NCBI GenBank assembly: GCA_038206395.1
Contig: JBBRAX010000026.1
Location: 1 to 64,000, forward strand
Length of the DNA stretch: 64,000 nt
Direction: 5' to 3'
From: JAGSPQ01 sp038206395
GTDB lineage: Bacteria; Myxococcota; Myxococcia; Myxococcales; Myxococcaceae
Shown here: one piece after another, positions 31,743-40,642 of the stretch
How the letters are laid out: each line of letters starts with the position of its first letter
Position numbering within the stretch: the first letter of the stretch is position 1
Position numbers and translations under genes: made by a program
Notes under the pieces: generated by a model
Told to the model about the DNA's origin: nothing
Seen by the model: only the letters and a program-made list of their open reading frames with translations
The model's database searches: none

Positions 31743-32627
31743 ATGGCTGCTCGCGCATGGCTGTGCCTGCTGCTGTGCCTCGTGGGCTGTGGCCCGAAGT
31801 CGGTGGACGCGAAGATGAAGGACGCGGATCGCATCGGAGACAAGATTGGCGCATTGCTCGACGAGGCCGAGCGCGCGCTGGGCGAGCCCGACCCGGTGAA
31901 GGCAGAAGCCGCGCTGGTCGAGGCGAAGAAGCTGCTCGCCGAGCCCGACCTTCAGTACTCGGCCGAGCGCGAGATGTTCGCGGGGCGGCACGCCGAGCTC
32001 GAGCCGCAGCTGGCGGGGGCGAAGGAGGCGCGGATCGCGAAGGACATCGAGGAAGCGGTGCGCAGCGAGCGCGCGCAGATCGGGCCGTCGCTGCAGGAAA
32101 TGAAAGATGCGGCCGAGGCGATCGCCGGCGCGAAGGTGGACGAGAAGGCGATCGATTCGGCGCGGAACGCGGTCGCGACGCTGGAGAAGGCGGTGGGGGC
32201 GACGGATGCGCGGCGTGAGCTCGCGAACAAAGAGCCGTCTTTCATCGGGTACCTGAAGCGCGCGAGGGGTGAGACCGAGAAGGCGCGCGCTGAGGTTACG
32301 AAGGCCGAGAAGAAGCTGAAGTTCGTGAAGGGGCCCGCGGCGCTGAAGCTCAAGGCGGCGGAAGATCTGAAGGCGTCGAAGGCAGAGAAGGACGTGGCGA
32401 AGAAGCGGGCGCTGATGATTGCCGCGGCGCAGGGGTTCGGGCGGTGCGTCAGCGAGGGCGGCGAGCTGATGAAGGCCGGGCTCGGAACCGAGCGGATTCA
32501 GATTGGTGGTGCGACGACCAGCATCGAGTCGTTTCTCGACACGTGTCAGGCCCAGCAGGTCGCCACCGACAAGGCGCTCGCCAAGATGCCCGTGTCGAAG
32601 GTCGCTGCGGCGAAACGGAAAAAGTAG
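31743..32627 (+). CDS. Coiled-coil lipoprotein
   Basis: The 294-residue product begins MAARAWLCLLLCLVGCGPK with an LVGC lipobox. The mature part is mostly long helices rich in Ala, Lys and Glu (VEAKKLLAEPD; VTKAEKKLKFVKGPAALKLKAAEDLKA), ending with a Cys pair about 25 residues before the end. It starts 23 bp after the WD40 kinase gene and is probably cotranscribed with it, so it may be a periplasmic partner or substrate. No enzymatic motif. Confidence 0.7.
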   Translation: MAARAWLCLLLCLVGCGPKSVDAKMKDADRIGDKIGALLDEAERALGEPDPVKAEAALVEAKKLLAEPDLQYSAEREMFAGRHAELEPQLAGAKEARIAKDIEEAVRSERAQIGPSLQEMKDAAEAIAGAKVDEKAIDSARNAVATLEKAVGATDARRELANKEPSFIGYLKRARGETEKARAEVTKAEKKLKFVKGPAALKLKAAEDLKASKAEKDVAKKRALMIAAAQGFGRCVSEGGELMKAGLGTERIQIGGATTSIESFLDTCQAQQVATDKALAKMPVSKVAAAKRKK

Positions 32628-32686
32628 CCGCCGCTGCGTTGATGCGAGCGCAGTGCTGGGAGCAGCCGCCACCACTGCCTGCTTCA

Positions 32687-32707
32687 GCGGAAGTCTTTAG
32701 CTTCCGC
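32687..32707. terminator. Bidirectional hairpin terminator
   Basis: A perfect 7-bp stem (GCGGAAG/CTTCCGC) with a 7-base loop lies between the convergent coiled-coil lipoprotein (ends 32627) and the small lipoprotein whose stop codon is inside the loop. Confidence 0.55.
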
Positions 32708-33002
32708 CGTCCGGGTCGCGCGCGAGACCACAGCGCACTTTTCCGGCGGCGGTGCCGATCAGCCGGCAGTCGCAGGTGGCGAGCTTCTCGCGGCAATAAT
32801 TTTCCTGCTCGGCAGTCGCCGGGTTGCTGCCTTCACGGCTGGCGGCCAGGGCGGCGCAGTTGCTGCGCTCGTTCGAGTTCAACGAACAGTCGCAGAGCTT
32901 CTCGGACAGCAGGCGGCACTGGCTCTTGCAGCCGACGAGGCCGAGGCACAGCGTGAGCAGAAGGACGAGGCGCATGAGCGAAGCGCTTCTTGCCATGTTC
33001 AT
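32697..33002 (-). CDS. Small Cys-rich lipoprotein
   Basis: The 101-residue product from ATG 33002 has the signal LMRLVLLLTLCLGLVGCKSQ with an LVGC lipobox. The mature chain has nine further Cys (CRLL, CDCS, CAAL, CREK, CDCR, CGLA among them), a strongly disulfide-linked small domain. The start overlaps the ureohydrolase stop as ATGA, so it is coupled, though internal ATGs at 32996 and 32975 would also keep the signal. Function unknown. Confidence 0.65.
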   Translation of the reverse strand: MNMARSASLMRLVLLLTLCLGLVGCKSQCRLLSEKLCDCSLNSNERSNCAALAASREGSNPATAEQENYCREKLATCDCRLIGTAAGKVRCGLARDPDGGS

Positions 33003-34108
33003 CGGGTGGTGCCCAGCGCTGCCTTGAGGGTCTCGACCAGGTAACGCGCCGCGAGGCCCACCGTGCGCGGGGCACTTTCGGGCGTTCGGGTCAGCGAGGG
33101 AGCGACCTCCATGATGTCCCCTCCGATCAACCCCACCTCGGCACCCAGCCGCGCGATCAGGGCCGACAACCACTCTGGCCTCAGCCCTGCCGGCTCAGGC
33201 GTGCCGGTCGCGTCCGCCCACGCGCTGTCCGTACCGTCGATGTCATTGCTGAAGTACACGCCCTTCACGCCCGTCGACTTCACGTGTGCGATCACCGCGT
33301 CCAGCGCCGCCGCCGGGTCCTTCAAGATGTCTTTCGCCCAGAACTGACGGACGCCGCACGTCGATTCCCAGTGCGCCTGGTCGCTCCCCGACGCGCGGAT
33401 GCCCACCTGGGTCATGCGCCCCTGCCGGCCCAGGACTTCGTTCGCGTGCCACGACCAGGTCGCGAAGCAGTACTTCACGCCCAACCGTTCGGGCAGCAGG
33501 TCGGTGTGCGCGTCGGGCTGCACGATGCCCCACGGCTCTTTCCGTACCCGGGCGAGCGCGAAGCTCACCGGCAGCGAGTTCGAGTGGTCGCCGCCGATGA
33601 CGAACGGTTTTACGTTCGGGTTCAGCTCAAAGATCAGATCCCATGCGCGCTCGGCGATCGACAGCGGGCTCACCGGCAGCGGCACGCCGGGCAACGTGGG
33701 GTAGAGGGCGCGCCGCGACGCTTCCTTCTGCGCCTCGTTGAGCATGTCGTCGTGCAGCAGCTGCGGGACGACGAAGACATCGCCGAGGTCGACGAGGCCC
33801 ATCGCTTCCATCTGCCCGGGCCAGTCGGCGCAGTCCTCGAGCAGCCGGGTGCGAATCGCCTGGGGGCCGAGGTTGGCGCCGCGGGAAAAGCCGGCCCCGA
33901 CGTCGCTGGGGACACCGAGCATCACGCCCTTCGCGGTTGCGATGCGCGAGAGGTTGGCTTCGAACTTCGCCTGCACTTCGGCGGGCGACGACACGCCGTA
34001 GAGCCTCTGCTGTAGCGCCTGCTGCTCGGCCTTCCCGGTCGAGACGAGATACAGGCCTGCGCCCGAGGGCTTCAGGAGTGCGGCAAGCTCTTGCAGCGGC
34101 GTCATCAT
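32999..34108 (-). CDS. Ureohydrolase (arginase/agmatinase/formiminoglutamase family)
   Basis: The 369-residue protein keeps all Mn ligands of the family: His175 in GGDHS, the DAHTD cluster from Asp199, and Asp289/Asp291 in DIDGTD. It hydrolyses a guanidino or amidino compound, releasing urea or formamide. About 90 residues precede the core, which is longer than usual, as in agmatinase-like proteins of myxobacteria. The substrate cannot be fixed by eye. Divergent from the acyltransferase gene, with 24 bp between starts. Confidence 0.85.
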   Translation of the reverse strand: MMTPLQELAALLKPSGAGLYLVSTGKAEQQALQQRLYGVSSPAEVQAKFEANLSRIATAKGVMLGVPSDVGAGFSRGANLGPQAIRTRLLEDCADWPGQMEAMGLVDLGDVFVVPQLLHDDMLNEAQKEASRRALYPTLPGVPLPVSPLSIAERAWDLIFELNPNVKPFVIGGDHSNSLPVSFALARVRKEPWGIVQPDAHTDLLPERLGVKYCFATWSWHANEVLGRQGRMTQVGIRASGSDQAHWESTCGVRQFWAKDILKDPAAALDAVIAHVKSTGVKGVYFSNDIDGTDSAWADATGTPEPAGLRPEWLSALIARLGAEVGLIGGDIMEVAPSLTRTPESAPRTVGLAARYLVETLKAALGTTR

Positions 34109-34132
34109 GGCAGGGCGTATAACGCGGGCCTG

Positions 34133-35023
34133 TTGAACAGTCCCCCCCCACGCAAGCGGGTCAAGCGGGCGGCGCGCTATGCGCTGTTACGCACGGGCAT
34201 CGCGGTGCTTGCGTCGCTGCCCATTCGTTTTGCGTCATGGCTCGGAGCGGGCTTCGGGGTCCTCGCTTTCGCGCTGGCAGGCGGAGAAAGACGAAAGGCG
34301 CTCGCGTCGGTCGAGGTCGCGTTTCCGGCGATGGCGCAGGCTGATCGCCTCGCGCTGGTGCGGGCGTGCTTCCGGCACCTCGGCAAGATGATCTTCGAGC
34401 TCGTTTGCGTGGAGCAGATCGATGCGGTTCCGGATGAGTGGGTGCGGTGGGCCGATCGCACCGTGCTCGACGCGGCGTTGGCCCGCGGAAAGGGCGTCAT
34501 GTTCATCAGCGGCCACGTCGGGAACTGGGAGCTGCTCGCCCGGCGCGTCGCGCTGGCTGGGTACCCCTGTCAGACGATCGCGAAAGAGACGACGGATCCG
34601 CGCACGACGGCGCTGATCGAGAAGTTCCGCGCTTCGTCGAAGCTCAAGTCGATCTGGCGAGGCCAGCCCGGAGCGGCCAAGGCCATGCTTCGCGCCCTTC
34701 GCGACGGCCAGATTCTCGGCATGCTCATCGACCAGGACACCGACGTGCAGTCGGTGTGGGTTCCCTTCTTCGGACGCTCGGCCAAGACGCCTCGTGCGGC
34801 GGCCGACCTCGCGTTGCGCACTGGCGCGGCCGTGGTCGTCGGGTTCTGCCAGCGAGAAGCAGATGGGCGCTATCGCGTGGTGATGCACGAGGTCCCGACC
34901 GAAGGGCTCGATGCGGTCAGTCTCACCGCCACCCTTTCCGCGCAAATCGAAGCGGCAGTTCGCGCGGCGCCCGAGCAGTGGGTGTGGATGCACCGCCGGT
35001 GGAAGTCGCCTCCGCCCCCTTGA
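34133..35023 (+). CDS. LpxL/HtrB-type lysophospholipid or lipid A acyltransferase
   Basis: The 296-residue protein from TTG 34133 has an N-terminal membrane helix (LRTGIAVLASLPIRFASW) and the catalytic Hx4E at His128-Glu133 in SGHVGNWE. A conserved LIDQD follows at about 200, and a late PEQWVWMHRRW motif typical of LpxL/HtrB closes the protein. It transfers an acyl chain from ACP to a lipid A-like or phospholipid acceptor at the inner face of the membrane. Confidence 0.85.
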   Translation: MNSPPPRKRVKRAARYALLRTGIAVLASLPIRFASWLGAGFGVLAFALAGGERRKALASVEVAFPAMAQADRLALVRACFRHLGKMIFELVCVEQIDAVPDEWVRWADRTVLDAALARGKGVMFISGHVGNWELLARRVALAGYPCQTIAKETTDPRTTALIEKFRASSKLKSIWRGQPGAAKAMLRALRDGQILGMLIDQDTDVQSVWVPFFGRSAKTPRAAADLALRTGAAVVVGFCQREADGRYRVVMHEVPTEGLDAVSLTATLSAQIEAAVRAAPEQWVWMHRRWKSPPPP

Positions 35024-35063
35024 AACCATATGGGCGCGTATGTTTTGACCCGGGCGGTTTCAA
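35020..35063. promoter_or_regulatory. 8-bp inverted repeat in the leader of the secreted metallopeptidase
   Basis: TTGAAACC (35020-35027) and GGTTTCAA (35056-35063) are perfect inverted arms 28 bases apart. The right arm adjoins the AAGGAG ribosome-binding site of the next gene, and the left arm covers the acyltransferase stop. It may be an operator or an RNA hairpin that masks the ribosome site. Confidence 0.4.
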
Positions 35064-35074
35064 AAGGAGTCTCG

Positions 35075-36505
35075 ATGAACCGCGCACTGACTTCCCTCGT
35101 CGTTCTCTGCTCTGCGGCCGCATTCGCGGCGAACTACCCATCGGGCCAGGTGATGGTGGTGGAAGACACCACGGGGTCCCAGCATGATCCCGAGCAGCTG
35201 CCTCCGCTGGGGTTGATGGGCACATCGCTGTGCCAGTTCGCGGCGAAGGGGCTCTATTCGCAGTTCGCAGATCAGTACGACGGGGTGGTGATGTTCACGA
35301 CGCACCCGATGAACACGCCGGACCTTTCGATTCAGAACACGATGCTCGGAAACATCGTGCGGCAGCCGACGCAGGGAATCTCAGACAGCGCCTTCATCTC
35401 GCTCACGGGCGACCCGGCGGTGGCGTACGGCAGCGCGGCAAAGCTCGGGCAGTGCGTCTACATGGGCACGCTGGGCACGCTGCCTGCCAACCCGGACGAC
35501 CAGGCGACGATGCTGTTCGGCGGCTTCATTCCGGTGGGCATGGGCATCACCGGTGCCGAGCTGATGGGGCACGAGTACGGGCACCACTGGCTGCTGTGGG
35601 CGACGTACGACAAGAACGATGGGAAGGGAAAACGGTTCCTGATGCGGGGCGACACGTCGAACAGCGAGCAGGACCCCGCGCAGCCCAACGGGCATTACAA
35701 CAACCTCGCTGACGCCAGATCCGTGATGTACGGAAGCTTCGTCACGAAGCTCGCAGCCGGGCAGTACAAGCTCGAAGGCGGCGTGCGGAAGTACAACCAC
35801 TTCGACCAGTACTTCATGGGCCTGCGCGACGCGAGCGAGGTCAGCCCGATGACGATCCTCGACGACGGTTCGAACTCGAACCGCGGCAAGGCAGTGCAGC
35901 CGATGTGGCGCACGGGCGGAGGGCTGACGATGTCGGGCAACGACTTCACGGTCGAGATCGCCGACGTCATCCGGGCGATCGGGCCGCGGGTGCCGAGCGC
36001 TATGAACGCGCAGAAGTGTCTGAGGGTGGCGTTCGTTCTCGTCGCGCACCAGGGGCATGTCGCGACGGCGGCCGAGATTGCGAAGGTCGACGCCTACCGG
36101 ACGCGGTTCCAGAGCTGGTGGTCGTTTGCGACCGATGGGCGCGGGTCGATGAGCACCTCGCTGACGGGGCCGTCACCTTTGTGCGGGGTGCCCGATGGCG
36201 GCACCGGCGTGGTGGTGCCTCCGGACGCGGGAGTCGGGGTCGTCGATGCGGGCGTGGTTGATGCGGGAATCGTCGATGCCGGAGCGCCGGATGCGGGAGC
36301 CCCGGTGGTGATCGTGGACGCCGGCGTGCCGATGGAAGAAGTGGATGCGGGGCGCGGTCCGACGAAGGAAGAGACGCGGGTACCCGAGCCAGAGATCGGC
36401 AAGTTAAAGCCGCGCTGCGGTTGCCAGGGCACCTCTCCAGGAATGCTGGGCATGATCGCGCTGATGGGCGTCGCGCTGCTGCGCCGCCGCCGCAGCAGCA
36501 GCTGA
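35075..36505 (+). CDS. Secreted zinc metallopeptidase with MYXO-CTERM anchor
   Basis: The 476-residue product from ATG 35075 (AAGGAG 5 bases upstream) begins with a signal peptide (MNRALTSLVVLCSAAAFAA). The zinc site is HEYGHHW with His166 and His170. A large beta-rich domain precedes a linker of D-A-G repeats (VDAGVVDAGIVDAGAPDAG). The end is CGCQG, a hydrophobic helix and RRRRS, the MYXO-CTERM sorting signal, so the protein should be processed by a myxosortase and surface-attached. The peptidase family is not one I can name. Confidence 0.75.
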   Translation: MNRALTSLVVLCSAAAFAANYPSGQVMVVEDTTGSQHDPEQLPPLGLMGTSLCQFAAKGLYSQFADQYDGVVMFTTHPMNTPDLSIQNTMLGNIVRQPTQGISDSAFISLTGDPAVAYGSAAKLGQCVYMGTLGTLPANPDDQATMLFGGFIPVGMGITGAELMGHEYGHHWLLWATYDKNDGKGKRFLMRGDTSNSEQDPAQPNGHYNNLADARSVMYGSFVTKLAAGQYKLEGGVRKYNHFDQYFMGLRDASEVSPMTILDDGSNSNRGKAVQPMWRTGGGLTMSGNDFTVEIADVIRAIGPRVPSAMNAQKCLRVAFVLVAHQGHVATAAEIAKVDAYRTRFQSWWSFATDGRGSMSTSLTGPSPLCGVPDGGTGVVVPPDAGVGVVDAGVVDAGIVDAGAPDAGAPVVIVDAGVPMEEVDAGRGPTKEETRVPEPEIGKLKPRCGCQGTSPGMLGMIALMGVALLRRRRSSS

Positions 36506-36574
36506 AATTCTCGCCGCGGCGCGTCAGTCAACGGGCTCGATTTCGGGCGGGGCGTGGTGCAGGGTCCGCGCCCT

Positions 36575-38866
36575 ATGGCCACCAGCTTCACCCCGATGTC
36601 GAAGAAGGTCCGGAAAGAAGACGCGCTCGACTACCACTCGCTGGGGCGTCCCGGAAAAATCGAGGTCATCCCGACGAAGCCCACGGCGACGTCGCGCGAT
36701 CTGGCCCTCGCCTACACGCCCGGCGTCGCTGACCCGTGCCTCGAGATCGCGAAGGACCCTGACCTCTCTTACAAGTACACCGCGCGCGGCAATCTGGTCG
36801 CGGTCGTCTCGAACGGCACCGCGGTGCTGGGCCTGGGTGACATCGGCCCCTACGCGGGCAAGCCGGTGATGGAAGGCAAGGGCGTGCTCTTCAAGCGCTT
36901 CGCCGACATCGACGTCTTCGACATCAACATCGACGCCAAGGCAGTCGACACCTTCTGCACCGTCGTAAAGGCGCTCGAGCCAACCTTCGGCGGCATCAAC
37001 CTCGAAGACATCAAGGCGCCCGAGTGCTTCGTGATCGAAGCGCGTCTGAAGAAAGAGATGCAGATCCCGGTGTTCCACGACGATCAGCACGGGACGGCGA
37101 TCATCAGTGGGGCCGCGTTGCTGAACGCGCTCGACCTGCAGGGCAAGAAGATCGATCAGGTCAGGGTCGTCGTCTCGGGCGCCGGTGCCAGCGCGATCGC
37201 GTGCACCAACTTCTGGGTGACGATGGGCGTGAAGGTCCAGAACGTGCTGATGGTCGACACCAAGGGCGTCATCTACAAAGGCCGCACCGACGGCATCAAC
37301 GAGTGGAAGGCGCCGTATGTGCAGGACACGCGGTGCCGCACGCTGGCCGACGCGCTGGAAGGGGCCGACGTCTTCCTCGGCGGCTCCGTCAAAGGCCTCG
37401 TGACCGCGCAGATGCTGAAGACGATGGCGAAGAAGCCGATCATCTTCGCGCTCGCGAACCCGGATCCGGAAATCGGCTACGACGAAGCGCGCGAGGCCCG
37501 CCCCGACGCGATCGTCGCCACCGGCCGCAGCGACTTCCCCAACCAGGTGAACAACGTCCTCGGCTTCCCCTTCATCTTCCGCGGAGCGCTCGACGTCCGC
37601 GCCCGCAGCATCAACGAAGAGATGAAGATGGCCGCCGCGAAGGCGCTGGCGCTGCTCGCCCGGGAAGACGTGCCCGACGCCGTCTCGCGCGCCTACGGCG
37701 GGGCCAAGTTCCGTTACGGCCCCGACTACATCATCCCCAAGCCGTTCGACTCGCGCGTCCTGCTGTGGGTCGCGACCGCGGTGGCGAAGGCGGCGATGGA
37801 CACCGGCGTCGCGCGCATCGAGGTCGACCTCGACCAGTACCGTGACCGCCTGCAGAAGCTGCTGTCGCGCAGCTACCAGGTGATGTCGACGGTGTTCTCG
37901 AAGGCGCGGCAGAAGACGGCGCGCATCGTCTTCAACGATGGCGAGAACCCGCGCGTCCAGCAGGCCGCGCGCATCCTTCGTGAAGAAGGCCTGTGCGAGC
38001 CGATTTTGCTGGGCCCGAAGGCCGAAATCGAAAGGACGCTGATCGAGCGCCACATGGACACCGACCTGAAGGGCATTCAGATCATCGAGGTCGAGACGAG
38101 CCCCGAGCACGAAAGGTACGCCGACGCGTATTGGAAGGTGCGCCAGCGGCACGGCGTGAACCGCGATCTCTCGCACGTGCGGCTCAAGCGGCGCGGCTAC
38201 TACGCGTCGATGATGGTCGAGCTCGGCGATGCCGATGGCATGGTCACCGGCCTGACCCAGAGCTACCCGGACGCGATCCGACCGCCGCTTGAGATCATTC
38301 GCACCCGCGCCGGCCGTACCGCCGGTGGCGTCTACCTGGTCGTCACCCGCAACGACTTCAAGTTCTTCTGCGACTGCACCGTGAACCCGGACCCGTCGGC
38401 CGAACATCTGGCCGAGATGGCGGTCGCCACCGCTGACCTCGCCACGACCTTCGACGTGACGCCCCGCATCGCCTTCTTGAGCTTCTCGAACTTCGGCTCG
38501 GCGCAGGGCCCGTCGCCGGTGAAGGTGCGTCAGGCGGTCGAGCTCGCGAAGAAGCTGCGGCCCGACCTCGAGATGGATGGCGAGATGCAGGTCGACGTCG
38601 CGCTGGTCGAAGAAGAACGGCACGAACGGTCGCCCTTCTCGACGCTGAAGCAGGACGCGAACGTGCTGGTGTTCCCGAACCTCGACGCCGCCAACATCGC
38701 CTACAAGTTGCTGTGGCGCTTCGGCGGAGCCGAGGTGATTGGGCCACTGCTGCTGGGGATGAACAAGCCCGTCACCGTTCTTCAGCAGAACGCCAGCGTC
38801 CAGGACATCGTGAACCTCGCCGCCGTGACCGCGATGCGCGCCCAGGGCGGCGACTTCATCTTTTAG
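36575..38866 (+). CDS. maeB: NADP-type malic enzyme with phosphotransacetylase-like C-terminal domain
   Basis: The 763-residue fusion has an N-terminal malic enzyme (LAYTPGVADPC; FHDDQHGTAII; NADP site VVSGAGASAIA) to about residue 430. A phosphate acetyl/butyryltransferase-like domain follows to the end (QKTARIVFNDGENPRVQQAA; YPDAIRPPLEIIRT). This is the MaeB layout, in which the C-terminal domain is regulatory and binds acetyl-CoA. It decarboxylates malate to pyruvate. Starts at 36554 (GTG) and 36596 (ATG) are also possible; none has a strong ribosome site. Confidence 0.9.
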   Translation: MATSFTPMSKKVRKEDALDYHSLGRPGKIEVIPTKPTATSRDLALAYTPGVADPCLEIAKDPDLSYKYTARGNLVAVVSNGTAVLGLGDIGPYAGKPVMEGKGVLFKRFADIDVFDINIDAKAVDTFCTVVKALEPTFGGINLEDIKAPECFVIEARLKKEMQIPVFHDDQHGTAIISGAALLNALDLQGKKIDQVRVVVSGAGASAIACTNFWVTMGVKVQNVLMVDTKGVIYKGRTDGINEWKAPYVQDTRCRTLADALEGADVFLGGSVKGLVTAQMLKTMAKKPIIFALANPDPEIGYDEAREARPDAIVATGRSDFPNQVNNVLGFPFIFRGALDVRARSINEEMKMAAAKALALLAREDVPDAVSRAYGGAKFRYGPDYIIPKPFDSRVLLWVATAVAKAAMDTGVARIEVDLDQYRDRLQKLLSRSYQVMSTVFSKARQKTARIVFNDGENPRVQQAARILREEGLCEPILLGPKAEIERTLIERHMDTDLKGIQIIEVETSPEHERYADAYWKVRQRHGVNRDLSHVRLKRRGYYASMMVELGDADGMVTGLTQSYPDAIRPPLEIIRTRAGRTAGGVYLVVTRNDFKFFCDCTVNPDPSAEHLAEMAVATADLATTFDVTPRIAFLSFSNFGSAQGPSPVKVRQAVELAKKLRPDLEMDGEMQVDVALVEEERHERSPFSTLKQDANVLVFPNLDAANIAYKLLWRFGGAEVIGPLLLGMNKPVTVLQQNASVQDIVNLAAVTAMRAQGGDFIF

Positions 38867-38892
38867 GGCGCGGGGTTGCCGCCCGGGGGGCG

Positions 38893-39621
38893 CTACCTGA
38901 GGCGCTCGACCATCGCTTCGGCTTCAGTGAGGCACGCTGCCACACGGGCGTGGCAGTTTTCCGTGAGCCCATCGCGATCGGCCAGGGTCATGCCGGTGGT
39001 GATGAACGGCTCGCCGATGACGAGCGCCGCGGGCCGGGCCTGAATCGCGATTCTTCCGCTGGGAAGAATGTCGTACGTGCCCGCGAGCGCAGCGGGGACG
39101 AGAGGAACGCCGGCCTCGAGGGCGAGCACGGCCGCTCCCTTCTTGAACGCAGCGAGCTTCCCGTCTTTCGACCGCGTCCCTTCCGCGAAGAAGACGATGC
39201 TCACCCGTTCCTGCACCGCGCGAACAGAGTCCTTCAGCTTGCCCTTGTCCGCGTCGCTGCCGGTGCGATCGACGAAGACGTTTCCCGCGCGCGCGAGCGC
39301 GTAACCGAAGATGGGAATCTTTCGCAGCTGCTGCTTCGCGATGAAGCGCATGTGCCGGCGAATGTGAGCGAAGAGCACCAGCGCGTCGAAGTGCGATTGG
39401 TGGTTCACCGCGAGCACGAAGTTCCCCGGCGGCAGGTTCTCCAGCCCGCTGACATCATGGCGCACGCCCGACGCGGCGAGAATCGTCCGGGCCCAGAGGT
39501 TGAGCACCGGATCCATCGCCTCTTCTCCGACGATCGAGAGCGCAGAGACGAGTGGGGAAGCGACTCCGGTGATGCCGACCGCGGCCGACCCGGCGAACAA
39601 CGTGCGCATCAGCTGCTTCAA
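38893..39621 (-). CDS. plsC: 1-acyl-sn-glycerol-3-phosphate acyltransferase
   Basis: The 242-residue protein has the PlsC motifs NHx4D (His74, Asp79) and FAEGTRS, and a PLVPAAL block. An N-terminal hydrophobic stretch anchors it at the membrane. It adds the second acyl chain to lysophosphatidic acid in phospholipid synthesis. The start overlaps the epmA stop by 4 bp (ATGA), so it is the second gene of that operon. It converges on maeB. Confidence 0.85.
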   Translation of the reverse strand: MKQLMRTLFAGSAAVGITGVASPLVSALSIVGEEAMDPVLNLWARTILAASGVRHDVSGLENLPPGNFVLAVNHQSHFDALVLFAHIRRHMRFIAKQQLRKIPIFGYALARAGNVFVDRTGSDADKGKLKDSVRAVQERVSIVFFAEGTRSKDGKLAAFKKGAAVLALEAGVPLVPAALAGTYDILPSGRIAIQARPAALVIGEPFITTGMTLADRDGLTENCHARVAACLTEAEAMVERLR

Positions 39622-40610
39622 AGGAATTCTCCGGCCGGAAAGAGGAGCACGTCGGACAGCTGCTCGGCCTGCAGCAGCAGCATTAACACCCGATCGAGGC
39701 CGACGGCGATTCCGCCGCTGGGCGGCATTCTTCCCACGGCAGCGAGGAACCTCTCATCGAGGGGAAACGCGGGGCGCTGCTGCGAACGACGCAGCGCCTG
39801 TTCGTCGACCAGCCGCGCGCGCTGCTCCTTCGCGTCGATGAGCTCACTGAACCCGTTGCCCAGCTCGACGCCGTGCGCGTACAGCTCGACGCGCTCTGCC
39901 ACCTTCGAATCGTCAGGCTTCAGCCGCGCGAGCGACGCCATCGCTGCGGGGTACTCGAGCAGGAACGTCGGCCGCGTCGCGCCCAGGCCTGGCTCGACGC
40001 GCTGCAGGAACAAGTGGAAGAAGACGTCGTCCCAGCTGTCGGCGCCTCCGACGCGCACCCCCGCTTTCTCGGCCGCGGCGCGAAGCCCGGCTGCGGTCGG
40101 GTGCGCCTGCCAGTCGACGCCGGTCGCACGCAGCAGCGCGTCGCGCACGCTCACCCTTTCCCACGGCGTCTGGCCGAACAGGGCGGCGCCACCGGTGACC
40201 CGCTTCTCGGCCAACGCCAGCGCGCCTTCGAGGTCGGCCATGATCGCGTGGTAATCGGCGTTCGGCCGGTAGAACTCGAGCAGCGTGAACTCGGGGTTGT
40301 GGTGGCCCGAGACCTCTCCGTTGCGGAACACCTTGCACAGCTGAAAAAGCGCAGGGCAGTGCGGGTCTGCGAGCAGCCGCTTCATCGCGTACTCGGGGCT
40401 CGTGTGCAGGTACAGGGGCTGCCGCGCGCCGACGCCTGTCTGGGGGATGAACTCGAGCTCGAACGGGTCGATGTGCGGCTCGAGGCCCGGGGTCGGCACC
40501 AGCAGCGGAGTCTCGACCTCGAGGTAGCCCTGGCTGGCGAAGTACTCGCGAAGGGCGGCGTTGAGCTTTTCTCGCGCGCGGGCGGCCGCCCACTGCTTCT
40601 CGGTTGGCAT
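39618..40610 (-). CDS. epmA: EF-P lysyltransferase EpmA (GenX/PoxA, class II LysRS-like)
   Basis: The 330-residue protein is a class II lysyl-tRNA synthetase core without the anticodon-binding domain, which defines EpmA. Motif 2 is seen in CKVFRNGEVSGHHNPEFTLLEFYR and motif 3 in GGIAVGLDRVLMLLL. It attaches beta-lysine to a Lys of elongation factor P. ATG 40610 is used; the frame upstream is unlike the family. The partner EpmB and EF-P genes are not in this window. Confidence 0.9.
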   Translation of the reverse strand: MPTEKQWAAARAREKLNAALREYFASQGYLEVETPLLVPTPGLEPHIDPFELEFIPQTGVGARQPLYLHTSPEYAMKRLLADPHCPALFQLCKVFRNGEVSGHHNPEFTLLEFYRPNADYHAIMADLEGALALAEKRVTGGAALFGQTPWERVSVRDALLRATGVDWQAHPTAAGLRAAAEKAGVRVGGADSWDDVFFHLFLQRVEPGLGATRPTFLLEYPAAMASLARLKPDDSKVAERVELYAHGVELGNGFSELIDAKEQRARLVDEQALRRSQQRPAFPLDERFLAAVGRMPPSGGIAVGLDRVLMLLLQAEQLSDVLLFPAGEFL

Positions 40611-40642
40611 CGGGGCGGGTGACGTTACATTCGCGCCTCGTG

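Noticed and set aside
36524..38623. A 699-codon open frame antisense to maeB
   Set aside because: It is Arg/His/Asp-rich with no motifs, as expected from the complement of a high-GC gene, while the + strand encodes a clear malic enzyme.
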